Source: Culex pipiens pallens (Eukaryota; Arthropoda; Insecta; Diptera; Culicidae). Taken from it: DNA of 64,000 bases. The notes beneath the pieces are model-generated. The model saw only the letters and a list, made by a program, of their open reading frames with translations, did not search any database and was not told the origin of the DNA. Location of the stretch: NCBI RefSeq assembly GCF_016801865.2, contig NC_068938.1, positions 214,083,611 through 214,147,610 on the forward strand, written 5' to 3'. Of the stretch, positions 49,601 to 60,830 are shown in pieces (position 1 is the stretch's first letter; every line of letters begins with the position of its first letter). The translations under genes were made by a program, and so were the position numbers.

Positions 49601-52600
49601 CTGGGGAGTTGAAGGGAGAGAGAGAGAGCAGACAAAGGCCGGTTAAAAATCGTTAAATATGGATCAAGATAAGCGGGGTGGTACAAATTAATGCATTTTC
49701 ACGCGAGGTTTACTCAATTGTGTGAAAGATGCGATGATGGTTTGCGGAAGTTTCGTGGTCGATTAATTTTACATGATTGAGTTATTTGCTTCATCGCGCG
49801 GTGATTTTTCATCTAGATGAGTGAGTCCATACTTGCAGGGTAGAGTTATTAAAGCGTATAAGGCGTAACCAATAAAAAGCATATTAATTTAATGACTGAC
49901 TTTAAGGGTTGTGTGATACGAATTTTACTGCTTGATGTTAAGTAAAGCATTCTGAAAAATCTAATTTTTTTTATTAAGCTGTAATTTCTTTGATCCGGAG
50001 ACATTCAAATATCCAAATGAAGTTTTTATTGTATTTTGTGTTGTTCAATGTTCAAAATTACTGCTCCAATGAGTTTGTAAAGATTTTTTTTATTTAAAAC
50101 AAGAAATCCGTAGGCAACATTAAAGGCAATTATGTCAAAATAATATTTTGATAAAAAAACTCAAGTTAATAAATACCCCAACAGAATATTCTAGAGTACT
50201 TTTTCAAAGCAATATTTTGAAAAAAGTAAGTGAAATTATTTTAAATTGCATATTTTTAAACAATCGATCCGTTCGAGTATGTATGCTGATCTTGTAATTA
50301 TTAATTATTTCTCTATTATTATTTATTTTATTTTATTTATTAGTTTTTGATCACTCATTTAAGTTAAAATTTCTTCGGTGTACAGTCATGCCACGGTTTT
50401 GCACTGTCCCGGTTTTGATTCGTACAGCTGCCTCGGTGAAGCACAGAGCTTATGGGATTTAGGCTATATGCCAGACATTGGCTATAATCCTATGAAAAAT
50501 CTTCCAAACTTCCAAAAATTATAGTGTTTTGGAATCACAGCTGTCCATTGTAGTTAGAATTACATGAAAATTTTCACAAAAAACGTATTTTTCCGGTATT
50601 TTAAAAATGCAATTATTCTTAAAAAAATGTTCAAAATTATTCTTAACGCAATTTGGTTATCAAATAATCGGGATCTTTTCATTCATTTCGAAAGTAATAC
50701 AATTTTTTGAAAATATGTACTCAAAATTTTCACAAAGCTTTTTGCAATATGGGTTTGAAATGATCGGGATTTTTTCATGCATTTCGAAAATTATAACATT
50801 TTTTTAAATACTCAATTTTTTCACAAAGATCCATATTTTTGAACAAAATACTCAAAATTTAAGTTTTTGCAATGTGGGTATCAAATGATCGGGAATTCTC
50901 ATACATTTTGACAATATTTAAACAAATGTTTGAAAAAACTAAAAAAAAATCATAAAACTACGAATTTCCGAATACTCCAAATTTCAGTTTTTACGATATG
51001 GGATCAAATGATCGGGATAATTTCGTATATTTCGAAGGTGGCTAAACAAATTAATGAAAATACTCAATTTTCGAAAAATTCAAGTATTTAAAAAAAGTGT
51101 AATTAACTTCGAAATGTATGAAAAAATCCCGATCATTTGATAACCATATTGTAAAATACTGAAATTTTGAGATTTTTTTTTCGAAGATACTTAGTTTATG
51201 AAAATTTTGAGTATTTAGAAAATATGTGTTATTTTTTTTAAATGAATGAAAAAACTCCATCATTTGAGTCTCATGTTGTAAAATACTGAAATTTGGATTA
51301 TTTTTTCAAAACTCGTAGTTTTGTGATTTTTTTTAGTATTTTCACAAAATTTTGTTATTTTCAAAATGTATGAAAAAATTCCGATCATTTGATACCCACA
51401 TTGAAAAAACTGAAATTATGAGTATTTTTTTCAAAAATTCGTAGTTTTGTGAAAATTTTTAATATTAAAAACAATATATTGCTTCCGGAATGGATGAAAA
51501 AATTCCGATTATTGATACCCATATTTTTTTCGAGAAAAAATTGCATTTTCGAAATACAGGAATAATACGTATTTTTGTGAGAAATTTCATGTAATTAAAG
51601 TTGCAATGGAAAGCTGAAATCATCCCGATTCTAAAAAACTATAGTTTTGAGAAGTTTGGATGATTTTTCATAGGATTATAGTCAATGTCTCCCATAAGTT
51701 ATTGAAAAAAGTTTAGTTAATATTAAAAAAAAAACTATGAGATTTAACAAACAAAATTTGCAAATGAATAAAGGTTTATAATTCTTTGCTATTAAAATTT
51801 ATCCGTGAAATTCTCTGGATCTCTGTTTTTTATGGTTCTTGATTCGGTTATGTTTTTGATTTTGCGTAGAAGGTTAATTTAGGCAAGAAAATAAGAAAAT
51901 ATTATATGGGAATGTATAATATGGGATTAAGAAAAATGTTCTTTTAGAAAAGCAGTCAAAAGTTGATAGTTTAATAATACATCATAAATACATCTCTGAA
52001 TCGTGATGCAATCATAAGTTGATATTATCTATCCATTTTATCATTTGTTTGGGTAAGAATTAGTTTGAAATTGAAAGTTTTTTGGTTGCAGACCAAATTT
52101 GAAATTATTTTGAACTAATTTGAATTTTGACATTCTTATCACTTTAAAACAAATTCGTTACGTTTTCGCAAATTAACTTTTTATCCTCTGTCCAAAAATG
52201 CCAACATTTGGGCCACAGTGCATGACTACAACAGTTTTATAAATGCTATGATTAGACAAAAATATATATGCTGTACATTGGATTTTTTCGAACATTATTA
52301 ATATTGTGAACTGGTCCACAAACGAATTCTCAATTGTTTTAAGATGACTGCACGTCTATTTCCGATGATGTTTTGAAGTTTTTCGAAAAATTATTGAAAA
52401 TATTTGCAGCGGCCTTATAAAATTTTCCAAAATTATTTCTGAATGTGAAATTGCATTTGTAATCAACTGATATTTCTATTTTTTTTAAGTGCACTGTGTT
52501 GGAGTTTAAATAATTTTTGGATTCATTTTACACTTTCATATTTGAATATTACTTATTTTTGAGTAGTTTTACCTAAAATTCAATTTTATCATTTTCTGAT

Positions 52601-53443
52601 GTATAACTGCACATTTTATTTGACATAAAATCTGTCACTATTGTTTTTGTGCATTTGACATTCATATACATGAAGTTCAATAAATTAATTGACGTATTTT
52701 CAAAACTCCGTACAAACCACCGTATCAACCTGTGAAGGTCAATTCAGAATCGCACCCCCATTTACGATCATTTAGTTGCAGTCCATTGAGGCAGAATCTC
52801 CCCCGAACAACAACTAATCGTTAAACTCGCTGCTATTGCTTGCGTTGCGTTGCGTTGTGTGGATTGCATGTGAAACTAATTAGCAATTTCATGGGACCGT
52901 CGCATACACTGTTGTTGCCACTAAGTGGCCATATCGGGTGGAACCAATCGGCAAACATTGCCCGGAGGGGGTGCATCTGCTGCAGCATGTTTGGGAAATT
53001 GTGAGTTGCATCGCGATGGTCTTGAAAGTGTGTCTGCCGCCGTTGGAAATTGCATTGAGCTGATGCAAATCCGTTTCGGACTTTGCTGAATGGTTATTTG
53101 TAGGTTAGGTTTTGCGAGTGATTCCTTTTGTGGTGTAAGTGGAACTTGAGATATTCATTCGTTTTGGTTCTAGTGTAATTCATGGTCAAGTCTCTCGTTA
53201 GTGAGCTTCAAGTCGCAAGCTTTGCCCACAATACAAATCACTAGAAATGGAGGGTACTTTAGACTAGAATTTGCATTTGACTTACCGACGATGTGCACTG
53301 GATGACGTCACGGCAGTTGTCGCCGTCGCCGGCCACCAATCGGAACCATTCACCGGCGTCTTTGTCCTTGCAAAGCTCTTTCTCGAATGACTCTTCCTTC
53401 TTCTCGCCCTCCGACTGTCGTTTCGTTCGCACGCTGGCCGTGG
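39802..53443 (-). CDS. verm: Chitin deacetylase 2 (vermiform-type), four of its coding exons; first exon not seen
   Basis: Predicted secreted enzyme of carbohydrate esterase family 4, which removes acetyl groups from chitin in cuticle and tracheal matrix. Coding segments join as 53443-53286, 49600-49351, 41129-40808 and 40630-39802; all junctions have GT-AG signals and matching phases (1, 0, 1, 2). The joined reading gives 519 residues after the missing start exon, close to the usual length of about 540 with a signal peptide. Order: basic KRQ propeptide-like start; peritrophin-A domain with six cysteines (25, 44, 50, 60, 73, 82); LDL-receptor class A domain with six cysteines (102-136); deacetylase domain with TFDD (183-186), HSITH (241-245), RAPY (286-289) and the late histidine at 410. 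The TFDD and HSITHNDD motifs fit CDA2 (vermiform); from memory of the family, the CDA1 (serpentine) paralogue has altered motifs here. The first exon with signal peptide lies at an unknown place right of 53443. No CDA1 neighbour is seen in the window. Confidence 0.9.
40808..41129 (-). CDS. verm: CDA2 exon: linker and first part of deacetylase domain
   Basis: 322 bases, phase 1 in and phase 2 out, with CTCACAG acceptor and GTAAGTG donor. It encodes residues 138-243 plus split codons at both edges. The cysteine-rich linker (RAPPCDPAVCVLPDCFC) leads into the NodB-type catalytic fold. TFDD at 183-186 supplies the catalytic base and a metal ligand; His241 begins the HSxTH metal-binding motif, which is completed in the next exon. 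All catalytic-motif residues expected here are present, so the product looks active. Confidence 0.93.
41130..41730. other. Intron sequence, GC-rich part next to exon
   Basis: The first 500 bases of the 8.2-kb intron on the 3' side are GC-rich and unique, with CGCGCG motifs near 41425-41510. No second LDLa-like alternative exon was found here. Confidence 0.5.
41731..42574 (+). repeat. Intronic tandem array, six units of 144-145 bp
   Basis: GAAGGTCTGGAGGATCAACC-like phrases recur at about 41744, 41888, 42032, 42177, 42321 and 42466. The middle units are nearly identical and the outer ones diverged, as expected for unequal exchange. The array is cut at its right by the 1.93-kb foldback, and a diverged further unit start is visible at 44503-44540. 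Confidence 0.92.
42575..44506. mobile_element. 1.93-kb near-palindrome (foldback) inside a CDA2 intron
   Basis: The arms 42575-43525 and about 43560-44506 are almost fully complementary, with ends GAGCAATTCTCTAC and inverse, and a loop of only a few dozen bases. AGAT stands on both sides (42571-42574, 44507-44510), a possible 4-bp duplication, although the right flank is also part of the tandem unit. No coding capacity. As the CDA2 gene is read through it, the transcript could form a very long hairpin. Confidence 0.88.
44511..46403. other. Intron sequence without recognised exon
   Basis: 44550-46060 is GC-richer unique DNA with a (GTT)n run at about 46003-46022. Open frames such as 45267-45632 on the minus strand show no family motif and no fitting splice phase. 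46080-46400 is AT-rich. Confidence 0.45.
46404..46534. mobile_element. Small foldback MITE
   Basis: 131 bp; GGCACATAACTTTTTTAAAC and its inverse copy around GTTATGTGCC form long arms with a loop of about 20 bp. No target duplication is clear. Confidence 0.6.
46879..47187. mobile_element. MITE with CAGGGTTGCCA ends
   Basis: The ends CAGGGTTGCCATATC and GATAATCTGGCATCCCTG are inverted with a few differences. The flanking octamers CTGTCCAT and ATGTACAT agree at six of eight positions, a decayed 8-bp duplication that would fit a hAT-type element. CTGGAAAAATC-like phrases fill the interior. Confidence 0.6.
47188..47770. other. Intron sequence, fragment of the palindrome family
   Basis: 47195-47290 resembles one edge of the 42575-44506 foldback (TTCGAAAATCTGTATC, then TCTTCGGCAAAGTTGTAGGT). 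The rest is AT-rich with long A runs. Confidence 0.4.
47771..48058 (+). mobile_element. Helitron-like element, copy 2
   Basis: About 288 bp, homologous along its length to 96-570 but lacking the 173-bp MITE. It begins near CTATATATATATAAAATTTC and ends near GACGAAGTTTGTCGGGTAA. The interior preserves the empty target site. Confidence 0.6.
48059..49350. other. Intron sequence; GC-rich unique part next to the LDLa exon
   Basis: 48960-49320 is GC-rich and unique. I looked here for a second chitin-binding or LDLa exon and found no cysteine pattern. 48060-48950 is AT-rich with a run of A at about 48812-48826. Confidence 0.45.
49351..49600 (-). CDS. verm: CDA2 exon: end of chitin-binding domain plus LDLa domain
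   Basis: 250 bases, phase 0 in and phase 1 out, with CCCCAG acceptor and GTAAGTG donor. It encodes residues 54-136. Residues 54-82 finish the peritrophin-A domain (Cys60, Cys73, Cys82, with the aromatic CDWK segment). After a basic linker (KSKNRERKIK) comes an LDL-receptor class A repeat with cysteines at 102, 109, 114, 121, 127 and 136 and the calcium-binding DCNDGSDE signature. In other insects CDA2 has alternative versions of one internal exon, which I recall as exon 3 and which would correspond to this one. I looked in the two flanking introns for a second copy of the LDLa motif and saw none. Confidence 0.92.
49601..50448. other. Intron sequence, nothing recognised
   Basis: AT-rich apart from the first 200 bases. 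No repeat structure or exon-like stretch stood out. Confidence 0.4.
50449..51700. mobile_element. 1.25-kb palindrome with mirrored motif array, in a CDA2 intron
   Basis: The outer arms match through CTTATGGGA, GACATTGGCTATAATCCTAT and inverse copies. Inside, ATCAAATGATCGGGA-like motifs recur about every 90-125 bp: four forward (about 50660, 50755, 50880, 51003) and four inverted (about 51130, 51255, 51380, 51505). The pivot is near 51060-51090. No coding capacity. Confidence 0.8.
51701..53280. other. Intron sequence; unique island at 52740-53280
   Basis: 51700-52700 is AT-rich; 52550-52650 loosely resembles CACAG-type MITE interiors (GAATATTACTTATTTTTGAG). 52740-53280 is GC-richer and unique, next to the exon. 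Confidence 0.4.
53286..53443 (-). CDS. verm: CDA2 exon: propeptide and first half of chitin-binding domain
   Basis: 158 bases. It is entered in phase 1 after a CAG acceptor (53444-53446) and left in phase 0 before a GTAAG donor (53281-53285). It encodes residues 1-53 of the visible protein: ATASVRTKRQ, an acidic and lysine-rich stretch, then the start of the peritrophin-A (CBM14) domain with Cys25, Cys44 and Cys50 and the conserved GEWFRLV and CRDVIQC segments. The dibasic KRQ just after the expected signal-peptide cut suggests a short propeptide; that is inference. The frame is open further upstream (to about 53546), but the pyrimidine-rich acceptor and the family pattern place the exon start here. 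Confidence 0.9.
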
Positions 53444-53446
53444 CTG

Positions 53447-54388
53447 AAATGATGGGGGGAAAATGAGAGAAATACGAAAAATTAATTACAATAATTAAGG
53501 TTAAACTGTTCACCGGGAAGCTCAGATATTGCAGGCCGGAAGGCAATCAACCGTTACGACCAATCTTGTGCCAATCAATCTTTTTGGTAACACTTAAAAC
53601 TTAAAGAAAATAAAGAGGTTGACGCCAAGTTTGTGTTGATTTTGGCAAATTTGAAATCATCATCATCATCCTTATTTTACCGAATTCAACAACCAATCGA
53701 CAAATTATCTAACAATTATTACAGCATATTATTTTTGGTAGCCTAATATGCCGACAAACTCGATAATTGACTCGATAAACAACAGTCATTTTGCGTGTTT
53801 GTGTATGTACCTAATAAGCAACTTCCTTGTGCAATCAAAAATGTGCTGAATTTGAAGCGGGGGTAGATCCGTGATTGGAGCTTGTTTTTCGTAATATTTG
53901 CAGAAATGATCGTTTATTTTGGTTTCAATTCTGCAATGGTGACCGCATTGCATTGTTCATATTTGGTGGTTGTAATGAAGCCGTTATGTTTGTTTTTTTT
54001 TTCAAGGTTTATCTTCTTCAATTCTTCATGAAATGAAAAATCTTTAAAAAGCCAATACAATATTAAACTGGAAAAGCAGTATTTAGCCAAACAATGCTAA
54101 TTATGCTAATTGATTCTATTTTCAAAGTGCTTGTTTTGCTGAAGAAAAGATTTATTAAGGAAAAACCGTCGTATTTTCTTTAAAAATCAAAATCTGGAAA
54201 GCTGATATTTTTTTTTATTTGGAGAAACTTTGTCAATCAATACCTTACATCCCAATAAGCCATTTTGTATAATTGGTTTCTCCTTATAAGTCTCCATACA
54301 AATTTGGCTGTCCAGTGTCCATAGAAAAGTGCTATGCATGTATTCAAAAATCTGTGTTTTCAGAAAAGTTTTAAGCCATGATTAAAAT
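53447..54388. other. Upstream intron, no exon recognised
   Basis: I looked on the minus strand for an ATG, a hydrophobic stretch and a phase-1 donor that would supply the missing signal-peptide exon. None fitted. 54200-54370 resembles an edge of the 42575-44506 family. Confidence 0.4.
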
Positions 54389-55449
54389 GATAGGTGAGCA
54401 AAACCGCTTTTATTTTGGAGCCGATCATTTTCTTTCGCTCATTAAAATGGGCCGGTCTTTTGAACGACTCTTTCGCTTTTTTTCAAAATTTGGATTAAAA
54501 GACCTTTTTTCAAGAATGGTGTGATGTTTTTAGTTTTTTTCATTGGACTTTTATAAATTATTTGAAGAAATAAAATAAAAAACGAGAAAATACGCTCGAA
54601 AACCATAAGTCCTGACGGTTTTTAAATCAAGATTCAAAATCAAACCTTAACGTTTGAACTTAAATCTAGGGTTTTGGAGAAAATTGGTTTTAATTTTACA
54701 AAATTGCGTTTATTTCTGACAAAATTGAACAAATGCTGATATTTGGAGAAGAAATTCTTCAAATTTTGTTCTATATTCTGATCAAATCGATAAATTTCAA
54801 ACTTTTATGGCAAATTGGATTTGATTTTTTCCAAAAACTCGTAGGCTATTTATTATAATTTGGTAAAATGGGGAAGGTTAGACATTTTAAAATGCTTAAA
54901 TACTTCAGTTGATCAGTTGTACAATGAAAAGTTTTTACTTTATTTGGAACATCATTCATTTTTGGAATTTCAAACAATATCAGGAAACTGAAAAATATGA
55001 GATTGAAAACTCTTGAGTGGTGTTCAATACTTCAATATTCAATCAATATATATTGATGAGAAGGTTGCAATAGACCGAAATATGACGATTCAGCTCTCAA
55101 GATATCGGAAAATTGCCCATGCTTAAGCTGACGTTTTTTTATACCAAAGAAAATACACCGTGGGACATTTTTTGATAATTTTTTTATATGCATTGAAATG
55201 TATAAAATTGCATTTTCAATTCTCAAAAACAAATTTAAGGTTATTACAGTTTGTTGGAAATTCTATGAATTATATTTGCATACATAAAAATAGACACAAG
55301 TTTTCAAAATCATTACAGCTTGGGACGGTTCTTTCAAAAGACCGGAGTTTCAAAAAGAACCGCGGTTCTTTTTCCTGAGCCATGGTTCATTCGCTTTTTT
55401 TTAGTGAATCGGCTCTTTGAGCGGCTCGCTCAGTTTTTGCCCACCTCTA
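54389..55449. mobile_element. hAT-like non-autonomous element with ATTAAAAT duplication
   Basis: 1061 bp; the ends GATAGGTGAGCAAAAC and GTTTTTGCCCACCTCTA are imperfect inverse copies. An exact 8-bp repeat ATTAAAAT stands on both sides (54381-54388, 55450-55457). GAGCCGAT and GGTTCTTT motifs occur near the ends. No transposase. Confidence 0.8.
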
Positions 55450-55457
55450 ATTAAAAT

Positions 55458-58400
55458 TATTCGAAAAAAATGGCTCCATTGAAAAAAAATGTTTTTTTTT
55501 TTAATATTTAAACAAACTTTAAACCCTTTAATTTTCCAATATTTTGTTTGTTTTAGTGGAAAAAAAAGTGTCAACTTTTGAGCAATGGAGTGACGAACGC
55601 TTATTTTTCTTCTTCAGATTTTTTTAAAATTAGGACTTTTATAGTGATTTTAATAATTCAAGAATATCACAACTCAGTAAACGGCTCTTTTTCTTCAAGG
55701 TATGGTAGATTTGGGCCCCCTGTACTCACTCTAATCGACAGAATAGATAACATTGTAAATTTGTATAAAAATATATTTTTTTTAGATGGAAATTTGAAAA
55801 CGTGATCGCTTTCCCTTTCTTATTTTGTGCAAAATCTATAGAATTTCTCACTAGAACATTCAACTGCTTTATCATAAATACAACTATCATAAGTTTAGAA
55901 AGGTGTTTATCAATCAATGCTTAAAGCATTGACCTCAAACTTTAAGTTTATTGTATGGAAATCGAACCGTTCATGATTGCCATCGTAAAATATTTTAAAG
56001 GGAAAGGTTGCATCTTCCCCAGAATTCCTGCAAAACCTTCAAACTTCACCTTTCGAAAACAAATCCACTCCACACAATAGCTCACCACAGCATAAGGTTA
56101 AGCACGAAGTTTCGAAATGATAGTGTCATAAAAGTTGGATTTTTTTTCCTCTTAAATGTCACATCGACAAAATATTGGCTTATGCACCCCGAGTGCAGCA
56201 AAAAATCTGGGAGAGCCAGTGAACTTTCGGGCCCCGACAAAGCACGACTTTCTGATTATGTTCGATGTCGAACGAACGAACGATGATGCAAGTTCTAAGT
56301 CAGTCCTGAGGCAGCTCAGCATAGTTTTTTTCTTCTTCTCTAATCGATTCGCTGATGATGATGATGTTGTGCACGCGCAGCTAGATTGGGCCATATGAAG
56401 TCGAAGACGAAATCGACGACCAGGCAGCTCTCTGACATTTGATCTTTAGACATTTCAGCCGTGCACTCCCATAAATTGGCACCTTTTTCCCTCCGCCTGG
56501 CGGCGGCGAATGGAGCTGTTAACACAATGAAGACCTCACCTCACAGCTGTGTTGGCACTAGGTCTAAGGGAGGGCAACATATGTTTATGATTCCAATTTG
56601 GTATGCTTCACGCGCCTCCAATGCTGAGCTTTCGATGCTTAAGGTGGCACTCCTTGAAAGTCAGTCAGTGATGCTATGGCTATCAAACGATCGAAGATGA
56701 CTTTCCGAGCAACTTTGTGGCGAACAACTTTGAGATTTATGTGGCAGTGAATTGATGAAGGTTGACATTTGGTCCCTGTGGAGATTGATACCGCTGGGTG
56801 GTTAATCGTGAAGACGAGTTTCACGCGATGGCTGCTACTGCCTGGACATTGAATTTGATTAATTTCTGTGCGATGTTGCAATCCAGTTGCTGCGATATTC
56901 GCGCTGTCAGGTTAAAAGGTTGAGTCCGTCTTTTAGTAATGCTTATTTCAACCCACCTGGCAGGTAAGAGTTGCGTCAGATGTTGTAACCAGTAAGTCAA
57001 TCCACCAACTAAATATAGGCCAAATCGATCAAAAGTGGATCGAGCATGGCTGTGAATGCGCAGTGTTCGGCAAAATTTGTCCAACATGAAACGTAACAAC
57101 TTGGTGTTGCGTGCGTGGTTCAATGGCAGAGTTATGATTTGTGTGGCTTTAACCTACGTCTCTAACCCAAGTCTAACCTAAGACTAGGTCGTTGAAGCAG
57201 CCACACCCTAAGTATTTACCGGTATAATCGTGTAGCGGGTTTGACGACTGTTACTGTGGGCTTTCGTTGTGTATAGAGTATGCCTGTGTATTGAGTTCAT
57301 ATCGGTTGGACTTTGACAAAATTAATAATGCTACGCTGTACCATGTTTTGCTTATTGGACTGACTTTAAGAACATGTTTAACAATAAGAAAAGTTGATCA
57401 AATACAATTCTCAATTTGTTTAAAACTGACTAAACTTTGGACTGTTCAAAAAAGCCTCTTTGGTTTAAAATAAAACAATTGACTCAAAATTGTTAGTTAT
57501 TGTTCACAAAAAAGAGTGAAAATTCAATTCGAAAAGTTTAATTTCTACAAACTTAAACCCCGATAATTTTACCCAGATTATTGTGACCCCTTTACACTGA
57601 GCTCACACACACTACAATATGTTTGTTTTAACTGTGCACGTGAGCTACGTGTATAAATTACAGTTCAAAATTTTAAGTTTGACTTTATCTAACAAGAGGT
57701 GTACAAACTAAAAACTGTCAATCAAAAAAGTGTCCAACCATCAAGGTTTGAGTGTACCACTTCATTAATAACTAACGAATATGCTATACTCCACTTTTGC
57801 TGAAAGTTTTGACGTCTTTCATTTTTTTAAGAAAATAAAAAATATTAATTGCTCACAATTGAAACAACTGCACAGCTTTCATCAAATTTCCTTTAGATTA
57901 TTACATTTAAATAGTCTGATGAAAATTAATGGTATAATAAAATTGAATGTTCATTATACTTGTGAACTAAATTATTCCAAAGAATTTCAAGTGCTCTAAA
58001 TTATTCTTCAAAAGAAAAAAATTTAAAGTAAACACTAACACTAAAAACAACCATGTTACTTCAAAAAAATGTAAAGTTGCTCAAAAGCCTGGTTTAAGCA
58101 AAATACAGCTTTGTACTGGAATTCGTTACTTTGTATGTTTTTTATCAGTTCCTAAGACCATTGCGAATTTTATTTCAAGTTTCAAAAAATCGCTAACAAA
58201 TCAAGGGGCTAAAAATAAAATTTTCATTGGACAAAAAAAACTTGTACAACTGATAGCAAACTATTAAAAGTTCTTTTTACATTTTTTTCTATTTTAAATT
58301 TATGTGGGCAGTTTAGACTTATTGCAAATGTGAATTTTGGGACCACTGATCAGAAAAAAGAAATCAAAATTTTGGGTTTGTTTTTCTTAGATTTAATAAT

Positions 58401-60830
58401 ATTTTGCCTACATTTTGATTCAAATTTTTTAAAGTTGGCTTTGCAATCTGATTTTTTTAAACTTCGTTTTTTTTTGTTTTCTTTGTTTTTTTTAATGAGG
58501 GGCATAACAAAGCTACCTAATAGCAAACCTTTATCAAGTTATTTCATTCAATGGAGTTAATAAAATTACTAAGCATGATTTTGAATCTCACAAGTTTTCT
58601 GGGAAAAAAATCAAGCTGATTGAAATTTTAACCGTACATTTTTATTCTGAAAATAAACGTTGAGAAAAAAATAATCTTGCATTAAACTTTTTTGAAATAG
58701 TTTTAAAACAAGAATATCTTCTTTGATCTTCGCTGCTTTGTTTATTTACATTTCACTAAACGTCAGTGCAAAGTTGAGTTTTATCATCTTACTACACTCT
58801 CTCCCCCTCAAAGGTATTTAAAATAAATGGATGAAAATAATAATAGTTTGATTCAAAAATATAGTCCAACGCAACTGGTCAAATATTTTTCATTTTTAAT
58901 GTCTTAAAAACTGGTACCAAAAATGATTTGATATGAAAGGGCAAAATATGTTCATGGATTCTTATACGCTTCGAAAAGTTTTGATAGCTGCATTACTTGT
59001 AAAAAGGACTAAATCCCAAAAAAAGAAATGTCTCTAAAAATTTGTGAAAAAGGTAAACGAGAAAATTTCAGATGAATATTAAATACCTTAAACTGGAGTG
59101 ACTTTGATATGATTTCAATTTGTTCTTGGATTATTTTCCAACAGGGTAGGTTTTTCTTAAGATTATTATTTTTAAAGCATATACATTTTAGGTAAAATTG
59201 TTAAAATGTCGGAATTTTGCCTGAAATGTATTGAAACTTGCTTTGTTTATAAAATTATCGATTTATATTGACCGATTCTTAGCGAAGGTACACCAAAATG
59301 TCACTTTTTTCAATTTTCAATGTGATTTTTAATATGAAAGATTTCATTTTTATTATGATGCAATAATTGCAATGTGCTTTAAATGCGTTTTCTTACCTCA
59401 AAAGCCAAAAATATTGACCAAATATGGTCTGCAAGCCATTGAATGGGAGAGGAGTTTTTTTCATAAATCTGCTCCTTTCGTTGTCCAGTCACGAAAAGAA
59501 ATGGCTGGCAAAAACTCAAATTTCAACCAATTCGTTCAGTTCAAGGAGCAAAAGAATCGTTTTTTAATTAGTGATAATGTGTAGAAGAGCAAAAGTTTTT
59601 AAAAATCAAACTGGCAAAACTGTAGCGAGTTTTGTAGTGTGCCTTTTAAAAGTCCAGTTTTACGATGTTGTCCCGTCACGCTACATTTTTATTTCAGGGG
59701 AAGCACAGGTACTATATGGTTCATTCTGCATGATATTTCTTTATAGGAAAATCAATTATGTAATAACATTGGGGGGTTTCTTTTTTTTTTTTATTTATTA
59801 TTGACCCTGTACGGATTCGAATCCCGTCTGTGATCTGGTGATTTTTTTCGCTTCTTAACCACTTGATACTACCAGTTGTCGTTTTTCTTCGAATATCGTC
59901 TTCCAAGTATTGGGGGGGTTTCTTCTTTTATTTTGCCACTATAGCCAAAACGCTGAAAAATCTGGGATTTTTTTTGCAAAGGAGCCGAAGAATCGGTCCA
60001 TTGCATTTTATAATGAATTTGAAGCACGAATCACAAGTTTTCGCATTTTATATGAAATTTGTTCAACTGAAATTGCCTATAAATTTGGAGATTTTTTTTT
60101 TATTTGTGTTCAAAAAACACATATTATTTATTATTTACAAACTTATTTAACCTTCTCCTAGTGGAAAATTGTCCAAAAAATCCGAAAATGCATTCCGTTT
60201 TCCGATTAAAAAAGAATAAGAAAATCATGACACTATGAGAAGTATAAAATAATGACTTTCTCCAACATTTTCTTAACTATATCTTAACTATAGTCAACTA
60301 ACTTTTTAAACCTTTCAAAATTTTATGAAAAGTTCTTTTTGAGGCACTTTGAACGCTTCTCCACCACGGTCAGTATGATTCTAAACAATTCCGTACGTAT
60401 TTTAATTGTACTCTTTATTTTGGAGAAAAATCGCAAACCTATCAAAGTCACCCCGTTTTACGGTAGTATAGAAAAATATCAGGAATATCAGAAGTAAATT
60501 TATTCGTTGAAATAAAATTGTTCAAAATTATAACCCGAATAAATAAAAACATTGAAAAAAAGAATGACAATGATAGTTTATTATTATTAAAAATGATCCT
60601 TTGAACGTGAGCGTATGAGAATGAAAAAAATGATTAATGAAATTACATAATCTTGATCAAGAAAAAATGTTATAAATATCGATTTTCTTTCAAAATGTGG
60701 TCACTGACACACCATGAAGGCACATTTTTGCGCATATTACGTATTTCGCTGAACTTTTTTTATCATTCCCTCTTTAAATCTCTCTCAAAACACACTTCAG
60801 AAAGTGTTATGAAAGATGTCCAGGAAAGGC
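55458..60830. other. No gene seen; AT-rich, island at 56000-57260
   Basis: 55675-55760 is a single end of the CAGTAAACG family. 56000-57260 is GC-richer unique DNA. 57270-60830 is strongly AT-rich; GGATTCGAATCCCG at about 59814-59828 is another tRNA B-box-like motif. No open frame shows family motifs. Confidence 0.4.

Noticed and set aside
56152..57123. Short frames in the GC-richer island upstream of CDA2
   Set aside because: No signal peptide with an ATG and phase-1 donor, and no motif in either strand.
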